Translations under genes and position numbers: made by a program
The notes under the pieces: model-generated
Database searches by the model: none
Seen by the model: only the letters and a program-made list of their open reading frames with translations
Told to the model about the DNA's origin: nothing
Source: Streptomyces sp. NBC_01231
GTDB taxonomy: Bacteria > Actinomycetota > Actinomycetes > Streptomycetales > Streptomycetaceae
DNA length: 64,000 nt
Direction: 5' to 3'
Assembly: GCA_035999765.1 (NCBI GenBank)
Contig: CP108521.1
Location: 3,100,001-3,164,000 of the forward strand
Shown here: positions 17,295 to 26,234 of the stretch, one piece after another
Numbering within the stretch: the stretch's first letter is position 1
Layout of the letters: each line of letters begins with the position of its first letter

Positions 17295-17945
17295 CTACTT
17301 CTTCGGGCACTCCTTCCACGCCATGTGGTACACCGTGCTGATGTCCCCGTCCGTCGAGTCCATCGTCATGAAGCTGACCTTGCCGGGCGACTGCGTGCCG
17401 GCGGTCACGCGGAGCTCGGTGTTGATGTTGAAGTTGCGCTGGACTCCGCAGGGGGCGTAGACGAGTTGGGGCCAGTCCGTGGTGTCGGTGGCCTGCCAGT
17501 TGTCGTCGCGGGGACCGGTGAAGGGGTGGTTCTTGAACACCGTGTTCGATGAGCCCTGGAAGTAGTACGAGGCTCTCTGGGTGGCGCTCGCGCCGGGCTG
17601 GAGTGAGGCGAAGCCGCGGTAGTCGGCGCTGGCGATGGCGTACGTGAAGCCGCCCGGGACATGGACGATCAGGCTGAGCTGGCAGTTCTTGCGGAACGCC
17701 GTGGGGTCGGAGTTGCCGCCGGCCTGGGCGAGGTAGTCGCTGTAGGTCACGGTGAAGGCGGTGTTGTCCTCGGAGACGGCCACCGCGGCCGTGCCCTGCG
17801 GACAGCCGGAGCCGTTGACCGTGGCGACCTTGATGATGATCTTGTCCGTGGGCGGGTCCTCGAACGCGTCGGCCGGGCCCGTTCCAGGCAGTGCGGTGGT
17901 GAGCAGGGCGGCTATCGCGCCGCCCAGCAGAAGTCCACCAGCCAT
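17295..17945 (-). CDS. Secreted DUF4360-family protein
   Basis: A 216-residue exported protein. Signal peptide MAGGLLLGGAIAALLTTALPG, cleavage near ADAFEDP. The mature region matches the DUF4360 pattern: IIIKVATVNGSGCPQGTAAVAVS, FTVTYSDYLAQAG, NCQLSLIVHVPGGFTYAIASADYRGFASL and QRNFNINTELRV. Cysteines occur in GSGCPQG, RKNCQL, APCGVQ and KECPKK, allowing two disulfides. The family is common in actinomycetes and in fungi; no activity is established. ATG 17945 is preceded by GAGGAG at good spacing; the frame extension upstream lacks support. It ends at a strong terminator and appears monocistronic. Confidence 0.88.
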   Translation of the reverse strand: MAGGLLLGGAIAALLTTALPGTGPADAFEDPPTDKIIIKVATVNGSGCPQGTAAVAVSEDNTAFTVTYSDYLAQAGGNSDPTAFRKNCQLSLIVHVPGGFTYAIASADYRGFASLQPGASATQRASYYFQGSSNTVFKNHPFTGPRDDNWQATDTTDWPQLVYAPCGVQRNFNINTELRVTAGTQSPGKVSFMTMDSTDGDISTVYHMAWKECPKK

Positions 17946-18143
17946 GGTCTCTCCTCGGGTTGGGGGGTGACTGCGCCCTCGATCTGTGAAGAATTGATGA
18001 GATTCCTGTGAAGACCGAGGGCGATCGCATCGTAGGGAGAGACACACGAGGCAGTCAGGGCGAACTCAAGCCATTCACAGACGCGGATTTCACAGGGTTC
18101 GACCTGGCGGCCCGGAACTGACCAGGCACTGATCAGGCGCTGG

Positions 18144-19055
18144 TCACACGCTCGCCGGCTGCCGCTCCTCGACGGACCCGTTCCGCGCCGCCCGTTCCCT
18201 CAGATGGGCCCGGACCGAGTACGCCAGGGCGGCGGCCCACACCGCGTACAGCCCGACGTACACGACCGCGCTGACCGCGCCCGGCGCGGCGATCCAGTCG
18301 CTCTTCAGGAGCGTTTGGACGTTGGTGACGATGATCACGCCGCCGACCGCGGAGCCCAGTACGCGCGGCGGGACCATGCGGACCAGCCAGGCGGCGACGG
18401 GGGCGGCGATCAGGCCGCCGAGGAGGAAGGCGAGCACCCAGGTCCACTTCAGGCCCTGCGAGCCGAGCGAGAAGAGGAAGCCGAGGCTCGCGGCGACGGC
18501 CACCATGAACTCGCTGGTGTCGATGGAGCCGATCACCTTGCGGGGTTCCATCCGGCCGCTGGCCAGCAGCGCGGGTGTGCCGACCGGGCCCCAGCCGCCT
18601 CCGCCGGTCGCGTCGAGGAACCCGGCGACCAGACCGAGCGGGGTGAGGAACCGCTTGCCCAACGGTTTGCCCAACCGGTCCTCGGGCAGGCCGCGCAGGG
18701 TGAAGCGGGACATGACGTACAGGCCGAGGCCGAGCAGGATCAGCGACATCGCCGGCTCGGCGACCTCGGTGGACAGCTTCGACAGGACCGTCGCGCCGAG
18801 GAAGGAGCCGACGGCTCCCGGCACGCCGATCTTCGCGACGACCTTCCAGTCGACGTTCCCGAAGCGCCAGTGCGAGGCGCCCGACATCAGGGTGGTGCCG
18901 ATCTCGGCGAGGTGGACGGTGGCCGAGGCGGCGGCCGGATTGGTGCCCATGGCCAACAGCAGCGTGGTGGACGTGACGCCGTACGCCATGCCGAGGCTGC
19001 CGTCCACGAGTTGGGCGCCGAGGCCCGCGAGAGCGAGCAGGATGAGCGTGCGCAA
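18144..19055 (-). CDS. TauE/SafE-family sulfite/anion exporter
   Basis: A 303-residue membrane protein with about eight hydrophobic segments in two halves, each marked by a glycine-rich motif: DGSLGMAYGVTSTTLL near residue 18 and FLDATGGGGWGPVGTPALL near 145. This is the TauE/SafE (DUF81) pattern of exporters for sulfite, sulfoacetate or related organosulfur anions. The TTG at 19055 gives a start right before the first segment; SD support is weak. It is preceded on the same strand by an Rrf2 regulator (19187-19645), and Rrf2 proteins of the CymR group control sulfur metabolism, so the pair may respond to sulfur status. This last step is inference. Confidence 0.88.
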   Translation of the reverse strand: MRTLILLALAGLGAQLVDGSLGMAYGVTSTTLLLAMGTNPAAASATVHLAEIGTTLMSGASHWRFGNVDWKVVAKIGVPGAVGSFLGATVLSKLSTEVAEPAMSLILLGLGLYVMSRFTLRGLPEDRLGKPLGKRFLTPLGLVAGFLDATGGGGWGPVGTPALLASGRMEPRKVIGSIDTSEFMVAVAASLGFLFSLGSQGLKWTWVLAFLLGGLIAAPVAAWLVRMVPPRVLGSAVGGVIIVTNVQTLLKSDWIAAPGAVSAVVYVGLYAVWAAALAYSVRAHLRERAARNGSVEERQPASV

Positions 19056-19186
19056 GGTCGGTCCCGTCTTCCTGGGCCCCCTCGGGTCCTTGGACCCCTG
19101 GGCCCCCTGGCTTTCCTACCGGTTGGGTAGGAATGAACGGGACACAACCCTAGGGCGTCACAACGAAGACGGGTCGAGGGGGTCCC

Positions 19187-19645
19187 TCAGGGGTTTTCCC
19201 AGGCGGCCGGTTCGGCGGCCAGTCGCCGTACCGGCTCGGGCAGCGCGTCCGCGGCGAGGTCGGCGAGCGAGACGCCTTCCAGGATGCGGCGGACGTTGGC
19301 CCGCAGTGCGATCCACAACGGCAGCAGGGGCTCGGCGGATCCGGTGTACTCCAGTCCGGTGGGGCGTTCGCCCCGTACCGAGACGATGGGCCCGTCGACC
19401 GCCCGGATCACGTCCGCGACCGTGATCTGAGCGGCCTCGCGGGCCAGCCGGTAGCCGCCGCCCCCACCACGTCGGCTGTCGACGACACCGGCACGGCGCA
19501 GATCACCGAGAATGCCCTCCAGGAACTTGTGCGGGATGTCCTGGACGACGGCGATGGCCTCCGCCTTCACCGGTCCGTCGTCCTGCCGTACGGCGAGCTC
19601 CAGCACTGCCCGTACCGCGTAGTCCGCCCGCGCCGAGATCCTCAT
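19187..19645 (-). CDS. Rrf2-family transcriptional regulator lacking Fe-S cysteines
   Basis: A 152-residue winged-helix protein with the Rrf2 start MRISARADYAVRAVLEL, recognition-helix region IPHKFLEGILGDLRRAGVVDSRRG and wing GGGGGYRLAREAAQITVADVIRAVDGP. Iron-sulfur members (IscR, NsrR, RsrR) carry three cysteines near residues 90-110; this protein has none, so it is more like CymR. ATG 19645 is chosen as the conserved family start. The sequence just upstream contains ACAATTGT, a perfect palindrome 4 bases before the ATG that could be an autoregulatory site. It lies upstream of the TauE/SafE gene on the same strand and divergent from the GH35 gene. Confidence 0.92.
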   Translation of the reverse strand: MRISARADYAVRAVLELAVRQDDGPVKAEAIAVVQDIPHKFLEGILGDLRRAGVVDSRRGGGGGYRLAREAAQITVADVIRAVDGPIVSVRGERPTGLEYTGSAEPLLPLWIALRANVRRILEGVSLADLAADALPEPVRRLAAEPAAWENP

Positions 19646-19731
19646 AAGACAATTGTGCGGCGTCGGACCGTACAGAATGACCGAGCACCCACGGGTCGCG
19701 GAAGAAATCAGGCACAACAGGAGGCGCTCCC

Positions 19732-22700
19732 TTGGGGCTCAGCAGAAGAACTTTCAGCGTCCTCGCCGGTACGGCGGCGCTCGGCTTCACGCTGGGCGGC
19801 AGCGAGGGGACACCGAACAGCGCCACCGCCTCCCGCAGGGTGCTCACCGGGCCCGCGCCGGGCCCGCCCGCCGCCGACGGGGTCCGGCACACGGTCGGCT
19901 TCGACCGGTACTCGCTGCTGGTGGACGGGCGGCGGCTGGTCCTGTGGTCGGGCGAGATGCATCCCTTCCGGCTGCCGAGCCCGTCGCTGTGGCGGGACGT
20001 GCTCCAGAAGATGCGCGCGCACGGCTACAACGCGGTGAGCGTCTACGTCGCCTGGAACTACCACTCCCCCGCGCCCGGCAGCTACGACTTCACGGGCGTG
20101 CGCGACCTCGACCTGTTCCTGCGGACGGCCGCCGAGACCGGTCTGTACGTGATCCTGCGTCCGGGCCCCTACATCAACGCGGAGGTCGACGGCGGCGGCT
20201 TCCCGGGCTGGCTGACGGTCACCGAGGGCCTGGCCCGCACCGCCGACCCGGCCTATCTGAAGCACGCCGACGAATGGCTCGGCGAGGTGAACAGGATCGG
20301 GGCCCGGCACCAGTTCACCCGGGGCACGGGCACCGTGCTGCTCTACCAGATCGAGAACGAGTACGACGCGTACGTCACCGAGCCGGCCGGCCGCGACTAC
20401 ATGTCCCATCTGTACAAGAAGGTGCGCGCCGACGGCATCGACGTACCGCTGTTCCACAACGACAAGGGCCACAACGACAAGGGGCACGACGGCAAGGGGC
20501 ACGACGACCAGGGCCCGAACGGCTACTGGCCCCCCGGCTCCTTCGACACCGGGGGCGAGAAGGGCCACTGGCTGTACGGCTTCGACGGGTACCCCTCGCC
20601 CGAGCAGGTGCCGCCGGACTGGGGGCACTTCGGGCCCGGCGGCGCCAGGGGCGGGGCGACGGCGAGCCCGAAGACGCCGGGGTTCGTCGCAGAGTTCGGC
20701 GGGGGCGGGTTCGACCCGTGGGGCGGATCCCCGTTCCAGGGCAAGGGGTACGCGCAGGCCCGGCGCACCCGGGACGCGGCCTACGAGCGGCGCTTCTACC
20801 TGACCAACCTCGCCAACGGCATCACCCTGCACAACGTCTACATGACCTTCGGCGGCACCTCCTGGGGCTGGCTGCCCGCGCCGGTCGTCTACACCTCGTA
20901 CGACTACGGGGCGGCCTTCGACGAGGGGCGGGTGGCCACCGCGAAGCTCGCGCCGATGCACCAGACGGGGCATCTGCTGCAACGTCAGCCGGACTTGGCC
21001 AGGCTGCGGCCGGCCGCGGCGGTGAAACCGGCGGACGAGCGGCTGAAGGCGTACCACCTGACCAACCCGGACACCGGCGCGCATGTGTACGTCCTGCGCA
21101 ACGACAGCGCCGAACGCGTCACCACGACCCTGCCCGGCACCGCCTTCGACGTGCCGGTCTCCGTCCCGGCCGAGGACGCCCGGATGCTGGCGACCGACAT
21201 GGATCTCGGGCAGTGGAAGCTGCGGTACTCCACCGTGCAGCCGATGTTCTGCGTGACCGCCGGGCGGCAGGACATCGCCGTGTTCGCGGGCCCGCGCGGC
21301 GAGATGGCCCAGGTCGTCCTCGACTGCGCGCTGGAGCCGACGACGACCCGGCTGGACCCCGATCCGGCCTGGGTGTACGACCGTGGTCTGCTGCGGGTGA
21401 CCGCGCCGCTCGGCGCCGGCGGGCTGACCCGGGTGAAGGTGGAGGGCGGCGGGCACGACCGGTCGCTGCTGCTGCTCTTCGTCGACGACGCGACCTCCCT
21501 GCGGCTGTTCCCGCGCGACACCCCGTCGGGCTCGGTGCTGGTGTACGGCCCCGCGCTGGTGCGTGACGTGACCCTGCGCGACAGCACGGTCCGGCTGACC
21601 GGCGACACGGTCGCGGCGACCGGCCTGGAGGTGTGGGGTCCGCGCGGGATCACCGACGTCACTTGGAACGGGAGCCCGGTGCGGTCGCGGCTCAGCGGCA
21701 CCGGAAGCCTGCTGGCCCTGCGTCCGCTGCCGGGCGTGGGACGGGTCGCGCTGCCCGCCCTGGACGGCGGCTGGCGGCGCCGGACGGAGAACCCCGAGTC
21801 GGCGCCGGACTTCGACGACTCGACGTGGACGGTCGCGGACCGGAAGACGTCGCACAGCGTCACGCCCGTGCCCGACGGACAGCCTGTGCTGTTCGCGGAC
21901 GACTACGGCTTCCACTACGGGGACGTCTGGTACCGGGGGCACTTCACCGCCGCCGCCGACGACGCCGTCGAGTCCGTCTCCCTCGCCTACAGCACGGGCA
22001 CGCAGGGCCTGTTGATGGCCTGGCTGGACGGGGAGCCGCTGGGCACGCACCGGATGCCGGTGCCGGACGACAGCACGGCGCGGAAGGGGAGTTGGGCGGA
22101 CACGGCCACCTTTGCGGTGCCGGAGGAACTGCGCGAGAAGCTGGCCGAGCGGCTCGCCGAGTCCGACGACGAGCGCGTTCTGTCGGTCCTGGTCCGGCGG
22201 ATGCAGCACGACCAGGACGGCGAGGCGCTCGACACCCACAAGGTGGCGCGCGGGCTGACCGCGGTGACCTTCAAGGGGGCCTCGCCGAAGGTGAGTTGGC
22301 GGGTGCAGGGCGAGACGGCACCCGATCCGGTGCGCGGGCCGCAGAACAACGGCGGGCTGTACGGCGAACGCGAGGGCTGGCACCTGCCGGGGTTCGAGGA
22401 CGCGGACTGGGAGAAGGGGGAGAAGGCGGAGCTGCCGCGCGCCGACCGCCGGCAGGGGGTCACCTGGTACCGGACCGCCTTCCGGCTGACCGTAGCCCCG
22501 GGGACCGACGCCTCGATCGGTCTCGTCCTGGACGACGACCCGGCCCGCGCCTACCGCGTGCAGATCTTCCTCAACGGCTGGAACATGGGCCAGTACGTCA
22601 ACGACGTGGGCCCGCAGCACACCTTCGTCCTCCCGAACGGGATCCTGCGCACCCGCGGTTCCAACACCCTGGCCCTGGCGGTCCTGTCCGACGGCACCAC

Positions 22701-22791
22701 CGAGGCGGGCCCGAAGGACGTACGGCTGACGCTGCTGGGCGCGGCGGCCGGAGGGGTGCCGGTGACACCGGTGGCCTCCCCCGGCCGCTGA
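19732..22791 (+). CDS. Secreted GH35 beta-galactosidase
   Basis: A 1019-residue exo-beta-galactosidase, expected to remove beta-galactosyl units from arabinogalactan-type side chains. The N-terminus is Tat-like (LSRRTFSVLAGTAALGF). The catalytic TIM barrel (about residues 60-400) has the GH35 signature GPYINAEVDGGGFPGWL with the acid/base Glu, and the nucleophile Glu in GFVAEFGGGGFDPWGG. Later beta-rich domains (about 600-1000) include two jelly-roll-like modules around WYRGHFTAAADD and WYRTAFRLTVAPG and the end motif FLNGWNMGQYVNDVGPQ. Residues 243-261 carry a pentapeptide expansion. TTG 19732 follows AGGAGG. It is convergent with the GH51 gene, only 10 bases apart. Confidence 0.94.
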   Translation: MGLSRRTFSVLAGTAALGFTLGGSEGTPNSATASRRVLTGPAPGPPAADGVRHTVGFDRYSLLVDGRRLVLWSGEMHPFRLPSPSLWRDVLQKMRAHGYNAVSVYVAWNYHSPAPGSYDFTGVRDLDLFLRTAAETGLYVILRPGPYINAEVDGGGFPGWLTVTEGLARTADPAYLKHADEWLGEVNRIGARHQFTRGTGTVLLYQIENEYDAYVTEPAGRDYMSHLYKKVRADGIDVPLFHNDKGHNDKGHDGKGHDDQGPNGYWPPGSFDTGGEKGHWLYGFDGYPSPEQVPPDWGHFGPGGARGGATASPKTPGFVAEFGGGGFDPWGGSPFQGKGYAQARRTRDAAYERRFYLTNLANGITLHNVYMTFGGTSWGWLPAPVVYTSYDYGAAFDEGRVATAKLAPMHQTGHLLQRQPDLARLRPAAAVKPADERLKAYHLTNPDTGAHVYVLRNDSAERVTTTLPGTAFDVPVSVPAEDARMLATDMDLGQWKLRYSTVQPMFCVTAGRQDIAVFAGPRGEMAQVVLDCALEPTTTRLDPDPAWVYDRGLLRVTAPLGAGGLTRVKVEGGGHDRSLLLLFVDDATSLRLFPRDTPSGSVLVYGPALVRDVTLRDSTVRLTGDTVAATGLEVWGPRGITDVTWNGSPVRSRLSGTGSLLALRPLPGVGRVALPALDGGWRRRTENPESAPDFDDSTWTVADRKTSHSVTPVPDGQPVLFADDYGFHYGDVWYRGHFTAAADDAVESVSLAYSTGTQGLLMAWLDGEPLGTHRMPVPDDSTARKGSWADTATFAVPEELREKLAERLAESDDERVLSVLVRRMQHDQDGEALDTHKVARGLTAVTFKGASPKVSWRVQGETAPDPVRGPQNNGGLYGEREGWHLPGFEDADWEKGEKAELPRADRRQGVTWYRTAFRLTVAPGTDASIGLVLDDDPARAYRVQIFLNGWNMGQYVNDVGPQHTFVLPNGILRTRGSNTLALAVLSDGTTEAGPKDVRLTLLGAAAGGVPVTPVASPGR
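20458..20514 (+). repeat. In-frame 15-bp repeats inside the GH35 catalytic domain
   Basis: Encodes residues 243-261, NDKGH-NDKGH-DGKGH-DDQG: three to four near-copies of a 15-bp unit, placed where related enzymes have a single NDKG before NGYW. Probably an expanded surface loop. Confidence 0.85.
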
Positions 22792-22801
22792 TCCGCGGGT
22801 C

Positions 22802-24319
22802 CTACGCCAGCCGGATCACGTTCCAGGACAGCGGCTCCAGGACGGCGGTCAGGGTGCCGTCCGTCAGGGTCGTGCCCTCGACGGCGTGCGGGGCGATCCG
22901 CTCGGGGTCGTCCAGGGTGTTGCGGGCGTCCGGGTCGGCGTCGGCGAGGGCGCTGTGCTCGACGACCGAGGTGAGGCCGAGGCCGGCCAGGGCGACCTCC
23001 AGCGGGAGGGCCTCGGTGCGGCCGCGGTTGACCGCGAAGACGGTGACCGTGCCGTCGTCGGCGCGTACGGCGGTGGCGTGCAGCAGGTCGGCCTCGCCGT
23101 ACTTCTTCGTCTCGTACGTCGGGGAGTCCACGCGGACGTCGAGGACCTGGCCGCGGCCGTGCTTCGCTGCCTGGGCGAACGGGAAGAAGGTCGTCTGGCG
23201 CCAGGCCGGGCCGCCCGGCTCGGTCATGATCGGGGCGATGACGTTGACCAGCTGGGCGAGGCAGGCGACGGTGACGCGGTCGGCGTGCCGGAGCAGGGCG
23301 ATGAGGAGCGAGCCGAAGACGACGGCGTCGGTGACGCTGTAGTTGTCCTCCAGCAGGCGGGGGGCCTCGGGCCAGTCGTCCTGCTCGAACGTCTTCGCGT
23401 GCGCCTCCCACTCGGGCAGGTACCAGACGTTCCACTCGTCGAAGGAGAGGTTGATCCGCTTCTTCGACTTGAGGGTCGCGCCGACGTGGTCGGCGGTCGC
23501 GACCACGTTGTCGATGAAGGACTCCATGTCGACGGCGGAGGCGAGGAAGGAGTCGATGTCGCCGTTCTCGGGCCAGTAGTAGGCGTGCAGGGAGATGTGG
23601 TCGACGAGGTCGTAGGTCTCCTTGAGGACCGTGGCCTCCCACTCGGCGAAGGTCGGCATGGACTGGCTGGAGGAGCCGCAGGCGACCAGTTCGACGCGGG
23701 GATCGATCTGGCGCATCGCGCGGGCCGTCTCGGCGGCGATCCTGCCGTACTCCTCGGCGGTCTTGTGGCCGGTCTGCCAGGGGCCGTCCATCTCGTTGCC
23801 GAGGCACCAGAGCCTGATGCCGAAGGGGTCCTTGTCGCCGTGCCTGGCGCGCAGGTCCGACAGGGCGGTGCCCTCGGTGTGGTTGGCGTACTCCTGGAGT
23901 TCCAGTGCCTCGGCGACGCCCCGGGTGCCGAGGTTCACGGCCATCATGGGTTCGGCCTGCGGGCCGAGCTTGCGGAGGAAGGCGATGTACTCGGAGAGGC
24001 CGAAGCGGTTCGTCTCCGTGGAGTGCCAGGCCAGGTCGAGGCGGCGGGGGCGGTCCTCGGCGGGGCCGACCGAGTCCTCCCACTTGTAGCCGGAGACGAA
24101 GTTGCCTCCGGGGTAGCGGATGGCTGTCGCGCCGAGTTCGCGGACCAGGTCCAGGACGTCCCCACGGATTCCGTCCTCGTCGGCGGTGGGGTGGCCCGGC
24201 TCGAAGATGCCGGTGTAGACGCAGCGCCCGAGATGTTCCACGAAGGATCCGAAGAGCCGGGGGTTGACCTCCCCGACGGTGAAGGCGGGGTCGAGGGTGA
24301 AGCGGGCGGTGGTGCTCAT
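22802..24319 (-). CDS. GH51 alpha-L-arabinofuranosidase (intracellular)
   Basis: A 505-residue enzyme that releases L-arabinofuranose from arabino-oligosaccharides. It matches the AbfA/ArfA group in length and motifs: NPRLFGSFVEHLGRCVYTGI near the start, YPGGNFVSGYKWEDSVGP, acid/base Glu in WCLGNEMDGPWQTGHK and nucleophile Glu in SFDEWNVWYLP. It has no signal peptide, so it acts inside the cell on imported oligosaccharides. ATG 24319 follows AAGGA. It lies downstream of, and on the same strand as, the CUT1 importer (gap 107 bases), so the operon order is binding protein, two permeases, then this enzyme: import followed by hydrolysis. Confidence 0.95.
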   Translation of the reverse strand: MSTTARFTLDPAFTVGEVNPRLFGSFVEHLGRCVYTGIFEPGHPTADEDGIRGDVLDLVRELGATAIRYPGGNFVSGYKWEDSVGPAEDRPRRLDLAWHSTETNRFGLSEYIAFLRKLGPQAEPMMAVNLGTRGVAEALELQEYANHTEGTALSDLRARHGDKDPFGIRLWCLGNEMDGPWQTGHKTAEEYGRIAAETARAMRQIDPRVELVACGSSSQSMPTFAEWEATVLKETYDLVDHISLHAYYWPENGDIDSFLASAVDMESFIDNVVATADHVGATLKSKKRINLSFDEWNVWYLPEWEAHAKTFEQDDWPEAPRLLEDNYSVTDAVVFGSLLIALLRHADRVTVACLAQLVNVIAPIMTEPGGPAWRQTTFFPFAQAAKHGRGQVLDVRVDSPTYETKKYGEADLLHATAVRADDGTVTVFAVNRGRTEALPLEVALAGLGLTSVVEHSALADADPDARNTLDDPERIAPHAVEGTTLTDGTLTAVLEPLSWNVIRLA

Positions 24320-24426
24320 GGGGTCCTTCCGGGGGAGTTCTGTTCGTCGCCGGGTACGGGTGGTCGGGGCTGCTCACCCCCGCGCCGGAGCCGCACACTA
24401 GTGCAGTCCGACGCTCCTGACGTGGG

Positions 24427-25296
24427 TCACTGGCCCGCGAGGCCGGTGTGCGCGACACCCGCCACGATCTGGCGTTGGAAGAAGACGAAGACGATGATCA
24501 GCGGCAGGCCCGCCATGAGACCGCCGGCCATGAGCTGGGCCCACTGGATGCCGTAGGAGTTCATGACGGTCGCGATGCCGTTCGGCATGGTCATCAGATC
24601 GGGGTTGTTGGTCACCATGTACGGCCACAGGAAGTTGTTCCAGGAGGCGATGAAGGTGAAGATGCCGACCGCCGCCAGGGAGGGGCGGGACAGCGGCACG
24701 ATGATGGTGAAGAAGACCCGCCAGCGTCCGGCGCCGTCGATGAACGCGGCCTCCTCCAGTTCGCGCGGAATGCCCTGGAAGAACTTGTAGAGGATGTAGA
24801 CCATCGCGGCGGGCGCGCACTGCGGCAGGATCATGCCCCAGTAGGTGTCGACCATCCCCATCTGCTGGACGGTGGTGAACAGCGGCACACCGAGGACCGC
24901 GGGGGAGATCATCAGGCCCGCCATGACGACGCCCATCAGGACGCCCTTGCCGCGGAACTCGGTGCGCGCGAACCCGTATCCGGCGAGTGCGCTCACGAGC
25001 AGCACCACGGAGGTCACGCACACCGACACGACGAGGGAGTTGACGAACCAGTTGGTGATGTTGCCGGTCTCGAAGAGTGCCGTCCACCCCTGGCCCGTCC
25101 AGTCCTCGGGCAGCCAGTGCGGCGGCACCTCGACGGCCTCGGTCTCCGACTTGAGTGAGGTGAACAGGGCCCAGACGAACGGGGCGAGGAAGACGACGGA
25201 GACGGCCGCGCCGAGGAGGGTGAGGACGATCTGGCTGGGCGTCCAGGGCCTGCGGGGCCTGACGGGTGTCTCCGCTGTCTGTGTGGCGGTGCTCAT
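24427..25296 (-). CDS. CUT1 oligosaccharide ABC transporter, permease 2
   Basis: A 289-residue membrane permease of the MalG/AraQ type. Six hydrophobic segments are visible, with the cytoplasmic EAA loop EEAAFIDGAGRWRVFFTIIVPLSRP (about residues 185-209) that contacts the ATPase. It starts inside the stop codon of permease 1 (ATGA) and ends 107 bases before the GH51 gene. No ATPase gene is present in this operon, which is usual in Streptomyces, where the shared MsiK ATPase energises many CUT1 importers; that MsiK is used here is inference. Confidence 0.93.
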   Translation of the reverse strand: MSTATQTAETPVRPRRPWTPSQIVLTLLGAAVSVVFLAPFVWALFTSLKSETEAVEVPPHWLPEDWTGQGWTALFETGNITNWFVNSLVVSVCVTSVVLLVSALAGYGFARTEFRGKGVLMGVVMAGLMISPAVLGVPLFTTVQQMGMVDTYWGMILPQCAPAAMVYILYKFFQGIPRELEEAAFIDGAGRWRVFFTIIVPLSRPSLAAVGIFTFIASWNNFLWPYMVTNNPDLMTMPNGIATVMNSYGIQWAQLMAGGLMAGLPLIIVFVFFQRQIVAGVAHTGLAGQ

Positions 25297-26234
25297 CGGC
25301 CGCCCTCCTCACGGTTGCGCAGCAGCCACATCCGGGCGAGGGCGACGGCCGCGATGATCACGAAGAAGATGATGGAGATCGCGGAGGCGTAGCCCACGCG
25401 GTAGCTGGTGAAGCCCTCTTCGAGGGTGTACTGCACGAAGGTGCGGGTCGATTCCTCCGGGCCGGGCGAGAAGTCCATCATCACGACGGCCTGGTCGAAG
25501 ACCTGGAGCGAAGCGAGGATCTGCAGGGCGATGACGAGGCCGGTGATGTGGCCCAGCATCGGCACCGTGATGTGGACGAGACGGTGCCAGGCGTTCGCGC
25601 CGTCCAGCTTGGCGGCCTCGTAGAGGTGCGCGGGGATGCCCTGGAGCGCGGCGAGGTAGAGCAGGAAGCTGAAGCCGATCGTCCACCACAGGGTGCAGAT
25701 GACGACGGCGAGCATGGCGTACGACTTGTCGGCCAGCCACGGCGTCTCGATGCCGAAGACGTGGTTGATCATTCCGGTGCCTGGGTTGAACAGCCACTGC
25801 CACAGGTTGCCCGCGACAGTGGAGGGCAGCAGGAACGGGGCGAAGAAGCACAGCCGCCACAGCCACTTGGCGCGCTCGATGTGGTGGGCGAGCATCGCGA
25901 GGAGGAACGCGAGGACGGTGATGGAGGGCACGACCAGGAGCGTGAAGTACGCGCTGTGGCCGAGCGAGTCCCACATCAGCGGGTCTTTGAGGGCCTCGCG
26001 GTAGTTGTCGAGGCCGATGAAGTTCGCGCTGTCGCCGGCGATGTTGGCGTCCGTGAAGCTGAGATAGATGCCGCGCAGCAGCGGCCAGATCACGAACAGC
26101 GCGAACAGCGCGAGGAACGGGGCGACGAACCAGCCGCCGTGCTGGAAGCCCTGCCCCCGGCGGAGGGTGGCACCGCGCGCGGCGACCTTGGCGCGCGGAG
26201 GTGCGATCGCGGTCTGGGCGCTGGTCGCCATCAT
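25293..26234 (-). CDS. CUT1 oligosaccharide ABC transporter, permease 1
   Basis: A 313-residue permease of the MalF/AraP type with six hydrophobic segments after a short polar N-terminus (MMATSAQTAIAPPRAK). The EAA loop is LYEAAKLDGANAWHRLVHITVPML (about residues 203-226). Partner of permease 2 in a heterodimeric channel for oligosaccharides. The ATG at 26234 overlaps the stop codon of the binding protein gene (ATGA) and has AGGAGG nine bases upstream; a second ATG follows directly (26231). Together with the arabinanase-like shared promoter, this favours arabino-oligosaccharides as cargo. Confidence 0.93.
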   Translation of the reverse strand: MMATSAQTAIAPPRAKVAARGATLRRGQGFQHGGWFVAPFLALFALFVIWPLLRGIYLSFTDANIAGDSANFIGLDNYREALKDPLMWDSLGHSAYFTLLVVPSITVLAFLLAMLAHHIERAKWLWRLCFFAPFLLPSTVAGNLWQWLFNPGTGMINHVFGIETPWLADKSYAMLAVVICTLWWTIGFSFLLYLAALQGIPAHLYEAAKLDGANAWHRLVHITVPMLGHITGLVIALQILASLQVFDQAVVMMDFSPGPEESTRTFVQYTLEEGFTSYRVGYASAISIIFFVIIAAVALARMWLLRNREEGGR

